Part shown: piece after piece, positions 60,775-64,000 of the stretch
Layout: every line of letters starts with the position of its first letter
How positions within the stretch are numbered: position 1 is the first letter of the stretch
Source of the DNA: Pseudomonas sp. PICF141
GTDB taxonomy: Bacteria > Pseudomonadota > Gammaproteobacteria > Pseudomonadales > Pseudomonadaceae
Direction: 5' to 3'
NCBI RefSeq assembly: GCF_002286815.1
Contig: NZ_MUNM01000075.1
Location: forward strand, 20,130 to 84,129
DNA: 64,000 bases
The notes under the pieces: model-generated
Told to the model about the DNA's origin: nothing
The model's input: only the letters and a program-made list of their open reading frames with translations
The model's database searches: none
Made by a program: the position numbers and the translations under genes

Positions 60775-60814
60775 GGTTTTAACAAGTTGAAACAGAATGT
60801 TGTGCTGAAACGTC

Positions 60815-60847
60815 GAAAGCCCCGTATTCCGGGGCTTTCTTGTTTCT
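60815..60847 (+). terminator. Hairpin between the NrsZ promoter and ntrC
   Basis: AAAGCCCCG (60816-60824) pairs with CGGGGCTTT (60830-60838), followed by CTTGTTTCT on the plus strand. It may end plus-strand transcripts from the 60082 gene. On the minus strand there is no T tail, so it is a poor terminator for ntrC. Confidence 0.5.
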
Positions 60848-60917
60848 GCGAGAGGGGTTCGATTGCGAACGCAAGCGGGATTTCAGATCGGTTGCCGTGC
60901 GCGATTGCGGTTCACGA

Positions 60918-60934
60918 TGCATTGACGCGGTGCA
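60918..60934. promoter_or_regulatory. Candidate NtrC-binding site for the NrsZ-like RNA
   Basis: TGCATTGACGCGGTGCA resembles the NtrC site TGCACCA-N3-TGGTGCA with the right half-site nearly complete. It is centred about 178 bases upstream of the predicted RNA start, suitable for an enhancer. Confidence 0.4.
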
Positions 60935-60949
60935 CGGAAGGGTGGTGGT

Positions 60950-61061
60950 GATCGTTCCCATGCTCTGCGTGGGAATGCAGACCGGGACGCTCCGCGTCCC
61001 CCTGCCGAAGCGGACGCAGAGCGTCCATTGAGGCATTCCCACGCAGAGCGTGGGAACGATC
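60950..61061. repeat. Inverted repeat (type B) downstream of ntrC
   Basis: Arms GATCGTTCCCATGCTCTGCG (from 60950) and the reverse complement ending at 61061, with a nested pair GGACGCTCCGCGTCC/GGACGCAGAGCGTCC. It begins 12 bases from the ntrC stop. Confidence 0.88.
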
Positions 61062-61072
61062 AGGTGGGGGGA

Positions 61073-62509
61073 TTAACCCTCATCTCCCTCATCATCATCC
61101 CCACCATCCACCTTCATCCCCAATTCCTTGATCTTGCGCGTCAAGGTATTGCGGCCCCAGCCCAGCAAAACGGCAGCGTCGCGGCGGCGGCCGGCGGTGT
61201 GTTTGAGGGCCGTCTCGATCATGATCCGCTCGAAAGCCGGAACGGCGCTGTCGAGCAGGCTCGATTGACCGCGAGCCAACGCCTGATCGGCCCATTGACG
61301 TAGCGCTTGCTCCCAATTGGTCACCGGTGCGGAATCCTGCGGCAGGCTCAGCAGCTCTGGCGGCAAATCGCTGATGTGCACTTCGCGACCCGAAGCCATC
61401 ACCGTGATCCAGCGGCAGGTGTTCTCCAGCTGACGCACGTTGCCGGGCCATGGCAGGTTCTTCAGGTATTCCTCGGTTTCGCTTTTGAGCAGCTTCGGTT
61501 CCACCGCCAGTTCTTGGGCGGCACGGCTGAGGAAATGCTTGGCCAGGGTCGGGATGTCTTCACGACGGTCCGACAGCCGTGGAATATGGATGCGGATCAC
61601 GTTGAGGCGATGGAACAAGTCCTCACGGAATTTTCCGGCATGCACCAGGGTTTCCAGGTTCTGGTGAGTCGCGGCAATGATTCGCACGTCGACCTTCACC
61701 GGCACATGACCGCCGACACGGTAGAACTCACCGTCCGCCAATACCCGCAGCAGACGCGTCTGAGTGTCCGCTGGCATATCACCGATTTCATCGAGGAACA
61801 GCGTGCCGCCGTCAGCCTGCTCAAAACGCCCGCGACGCAGGTTGGCCGCGCCGGTAAAAGCGCCTTTTTCATGGCCAAACAGCTCGGACTCCATCAGATC
61901 CTTGGGGATCGCCGCCATGTTCAGCGCAATGAACGGCGAAGCCGCCCGTGGGCTGTGACGGTGCAGCGCGTGGGCAACCAGTTCTTTACCGGTGCCCGAT
62001 TCGCCGTTGATCAGCACGGTGATGTTGGAGTGGCTCAAGCGTCCGATGGCGCGAAACACTTCCTGCATCGCCGGGGCTTCGCCGATGATTTCCGGGGTGC
62101 GGGTCAGCGTCGGGACGACTTCCAGGCCTTGCTGTTCTTGAGCGTGCTGGTTGGCGCGCTTGACCAGCGAGACGGCTTCGTCGACATCGAAAGGCTTGGG
62201 CAGGTACTCGAAAGCGCCGCCCTGATAAGACGCGACAGCGCTGTCCAGATCGGAGTGCGCAGTCATGATGATGACCGGCAGTCGTGGGTGCTGTTCCCGA
62301 ATCCGTGCCAGAAGGTCCAGGCCGCTGGCGCCCGGCATGCGGATGTCGGAGATGATCACGTCCGGCTGCTGGCGCGCCAGGCGGCTCATCACGCCATCGG
62401 CGCTGTCGAAGCTTTGCGTGGTCATGCCTTCCTGCTGCAAGGCTTTTTCCAGGACCCAACGGATAGAACGGTCGTCATCGACGATCCACACGGTTTCACT
62501 ACGGCTCAT
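61073..62509 (-). CDS. ntrC: Nitrogen regulation response regulator NtrC (GlnG)
   Basis: A 478-residue sigma-54 activator, the master regulator of nitrogen-limitation genes. The receiver phospho-acceptor is D55 (VIISDIRMPG). The AAA+ domain has GESGTGKE, LFGHEKGAFTGA and LFLDEIGDM. The Fis-type DNA-binding helix-turn-helix (RDAAVLLGWGRNTLTRKIKELG) is followed by an acidic tail. It overlaps ntrB by four bases. Confidence 0.96.
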   Translation of the reverse strand: MSRSETVWIVDDDRSIRWVLEKALQQEGMTTQSFDSADGVMSRLARQQPDVIISDIRMPGASGLDLLARIREQHPRLPVIIMTAHSDLDSAVASYQGGAFEYLPKPFDVDEAVSLVKRANQHAQEQQGLEVVPTLTRTPEIIGEAPAMQEVFRAIGRLSHSNITVLINGESGTGKELVAHALHRHSPRAASPFIALNMAAIPKDLMESELFGHEKGAFTGAANLRRGRFEQADGGTLFLDEIGDMPADTQTRLLRVLADGEFYRVGGHVPVKVDVRIIAATHQNLETLVHAGKFREDLFHRLNVIRIHIPRLSDRREDIPTLAKHFLSRAAQELAVEPKLLKSETEEYLKNLPWPGNVRQLENTCRWITVMASGREVHISDLPPELLSLPQDSAPVTNWEQALRQWADQALARGQSSLLDSAVPAFERIMIETALKHTAGRRRDAAVLLGWGRNTLTRKIKELGMKVDGGDDDEGDEG

Positions 62510-63591
62510 GTCGATGTGGCTCCTTGTTCCAGTGGCAGAAAGATCGAGAACGTGGTGTGGCCTGGATGGCTTTCACATTCGATCAGGCCCTGGTGCTGGC
62601 TGATGATGTTCTGGGTAATGGCCAGGCCCAGCCCGGTACCGTCCGGGCGACCGCTGACCATGGGGAAGAAGATGGTTTCCTGCAGATCGGCGGGGATTCC
62701 CGGGCCGTTGTCGATGATTTCGATCTTGGTCACCAGGCGATGGCGCACATGACCGATGGTGAACTGGCGCATGGCGCGGGTACGCAAGCTGATGCGGCCG
62801 AGGCGCAGCTCGTTCTGGCTGCTGATGGCCTGCATCGCGTTACGCACAATGTTCAGCACGGCCTGGATCATTTGTTCGCGATCGATCAATACATCCGGAA
62901 TGCTTGGGTCGTAGTCACGCACCAAAGTGATGCAGCCCTGGCTTTCTGCCTCTACCAAGTGACCCACGCGTTCCAGCACTTCATGGATATTGCACATGGC
63001 CAATGACGGCAGTTTGTTGGAGCCGAGCATGCGATCCACCAGATTGCGCAGGCGATCGGCTTCTTCAATGATGACGTTGGTGTAATCGCGCAGGCTTTCT
63101 TCCGGCAATTCACGGGCGAGCAACTGAGCCGCGCCGCGAATCCCGCCGAGCGGATTCTTGATTTCGTGGGCGAGGCCGCGTACCAGCATTTTGCTGGTCT
63201 CCTGCTTCGACAGCTGCGCCTCTTCCTTGGTGATCCGCAACAAGCGGTCACGGGGGTGAACCTCCAGCAACAGCAGCGTATCGCCATTGCTCAGGATCGG
63301 TGTCACGGCGTAGTCGACGGTCAGGGTCTGGCCAGTGAGCGCGGTAAGCATCGCTTCGCGCTTGGTAAACGGGTGCGCCTGCTGGACTGCCTGGCGCAGG
63401 GAATTCAGCGCCTCGGTGGATTCGGTGAACAACTCACTGATGAACTGCCCATGGCTTCGCTGGCCGCTGATGGCCAGCAGCATCTCCGCCGCCGGGTTCA
63501 TGTACTCAAGGCGCAGGTCGGCGTCGAGCAGAATGGTTGCGGTGGTCAGGTTGTCGAGTAGCAAGCGGTGTAGTGCGTCGCTAATGGTCAT
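62506..63591 (-). CDS. ntrB: Nitrogen sensor histidine kinase NtrB (GlnL)
   Basis: A 361-residue cytoplasmic kinase that phosphorylates NtrC under nitrogen limitation. A PAS domain covers residues about 10-110, H142 is the phospho-site (VRGLAHEIKNPLGGIRGAAQ), and the N/G boxes are present (IVRNAMQAI, IDNGPGI, TGLGLAI). There is no transmembrane helix. GAGG lies about 8 bases before the ATG at 63591. The longer frame to 63948 is not needed. Confidence 0.96.
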   Translation of the reverse strand: MTISDALHRLLLDNLTTATILLDADLRLEYMNPAAEMLLAISGQRSHGQFISELFTESTEALNSLRQAVQQAHPFTKREAMLTALTGQTLTVDYAVTPILSNGDTLLLLEVHPRDRLLRITKEEAQLSKQETSKMLVRGLAHEIKNPLGGIRGAAQLLARELPEESLRDYTNVIIEEADRLRNLVDRMLGSNKLPSLAMCNIHEVLERVGHLVEAESQGCITLVRDYDPSIPDVLIDREQMIQAVLNIVRNAMQAISSQNELRLGRISLRTRAMRQFTIGHVRHRLVTKIEIIDNGPGIPADLQETIFFPMVSGRPDGTGLGLAITQNIISQHQGLIECESHPGHTTFSIFLPLEQGATST

Positions 63592-63646
63592 CAGGACCTC
63601 TTTTGGAGCGGAGCGCGCGCAAGAAACAAGCGCCGATACGGGGAAA

Positions 63647-63664
63647 ATGCAAAAACCAAACCAA
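63647..63664 (-). promoter_or_regulatory. Candidate sigma-54 promoter of ntrBC
   Basis: On the minus strand TTGGTTTGGTTTTTGCAT has GG and GC 10 bases apart and TTTTGCA at -12, a fair match to the -24/-12 consensus. Transcription would start near 63637, about 46 bases before the ntrB ATG. Confidence 0.5.
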
Positions 63665-63789
63665 GGCTCCGAAAAGAAGCGTTTAGAGCCTGAAACAGGC
63701 GTTTGACGCTCGTTTGCGTGGCGTTCTGCCAGCTTTTGCGGGTATTTTCGAACCAAAATGGGTTGCGTGATGAGTACTGTGCACTCTAT

Positions 63790-63806
63790 TGCACCAATAT
63801 AGTGCG
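63790..63806. promoter_or_regulatory. NtrC-binding site upstream of ntrB
   Basis: TGCACCAATATAGTGCG matches TGCACCA-N3-TRGTGCA at all but the last position. It lies about 160 bases upstream of the predicted start of transcription and implies autoregulation. A second partial GTGCAC element stands just to its left. Confidence 0.65.
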
Positions 63807-63886
63807 CAAACTTGAGCGAAGTAAAAGAAGCAGAAGAGCCCGTGCCAAGTACAGAACTGTGGCGAACAACTTTGAGCGACGAGAAT

Positions 63887-63980
63887 CCTGTGGGAGCGTG
63901 GCTTGCCCCCGAAGAATGCATCGCGGTTTTTTCGGGATTACGCGTCATCGTTCTTCGCGGGCAAGCCCCGCTCCCACAGG
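63887..63980. repeat. REP-type inverted repeat (type A)
   Basis: Arms 63887-63914 (CCTGTGGGAGCGTGGCTTGC) and 63953-63980 are reverse complements with two mismatches. It lies at the right end of the window beyond the ntrBC promoter region. Confidence 0.88.
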
Positions 63981-64000
63981 TTATGCGCCTTACATGGCAG

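Overview
The window looks like a chromosomal segment of a fluorescens-group Pseudomonas. The evidence is high GC with Pseudomonas codon use, two families of Pseudomonas REP-type inverted repeats (CGCGGGCAAGCC...CTCCTACA and GATCGTTCCCACGCTCTGCGTGGGAATGC types), and a gene order that, from memory, runs parallel to P. aeruginosa PAO1 from about PA5188 down to PA5124. No rRNA, CRISPR array, transposase or prophage was seen. There are two tRNA genes, tRNA-Thr(TGT) and tRNA-Phe(GAA).

Layout. At 0-14.4 kb lies conserved housekeeping: a 3-hydroxyacyl-CoA dehydrogenase with a thioesterase, a glycine-zipper protein, an fdhD/FdhF-YdeP-type molybdoenzyme pair with a LysR regulator, a BON-LysM protein, yrfG, nudE-cysQ, a YiiD-type thioesterase, the dctBD two-component system and a lone rmlC. 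At 14.4-31.4 kb, between rmlC and tRNA-Thr, is a lineage-variable block. It holds a DUF3916-like gene, a kinase/M23-like/class III aminotransferase fusion, aguBA (agmatine to putrescine), a small gene behind a sigma-54-like promoter, a TonB-dependent siderophore receptor and a DsbA-family protein. It also holds a compact unit of a 2-oxoglutarate dioxygenase, a GNAT enzyme, AzlCD and a LysR regulator, then a tautomerase-SDR pair, a lipoprotein, and a divergent TetR/flavoprotein pair with three dyads between them. At 31.5-46.5 kb are FkbM and another methyltransferase, a polar amino-acid ABC transporter, gabP, two tandem paralogues of unknown function, a YhcG-type nuclease beside what looks like the tail of an alpha/beta hydrolase, yggX-mutY-asmA and a PanZ-like gene. 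At 46.7-64 kb are an OFA-type MFS transporter, hisBH-(DUF2164)-hisA-hisF, an amino-acid-binding protein, yibQ-ctpA-envC-gpmI, yibN-grxC-secB, trmL, an NrsZ-like sRNA locus and ntrBC.

How the genes work together. Nitrogen is the recurring theme: ntrBC, an NrsZ-like RNA, aguBA, amino-acid uptake and export, gabP and the his genes. NtrC-site and sigma-54 promoter pairs can be read upstream of both ntrB and the sRNA. The envelope block (yibQ-ctpA-envC-gpmI, yibN-grxC-secB) keeps a gene order also familiar from Escherichia coli.

The most promising loci for undescribed biology are: (i) the dioxygenase-GNAT-AzlCD-LysR unit, which I read as hydroxylation, possible acetylation and export of an aliphatic amino acid; (ii) the 970-residue kinase-lyase fusion directly upstream of aguBA; (iii) the three-module NrsZ-like RNA; and (iv) several long hairpins and orphan terminators with no assigned transcript.
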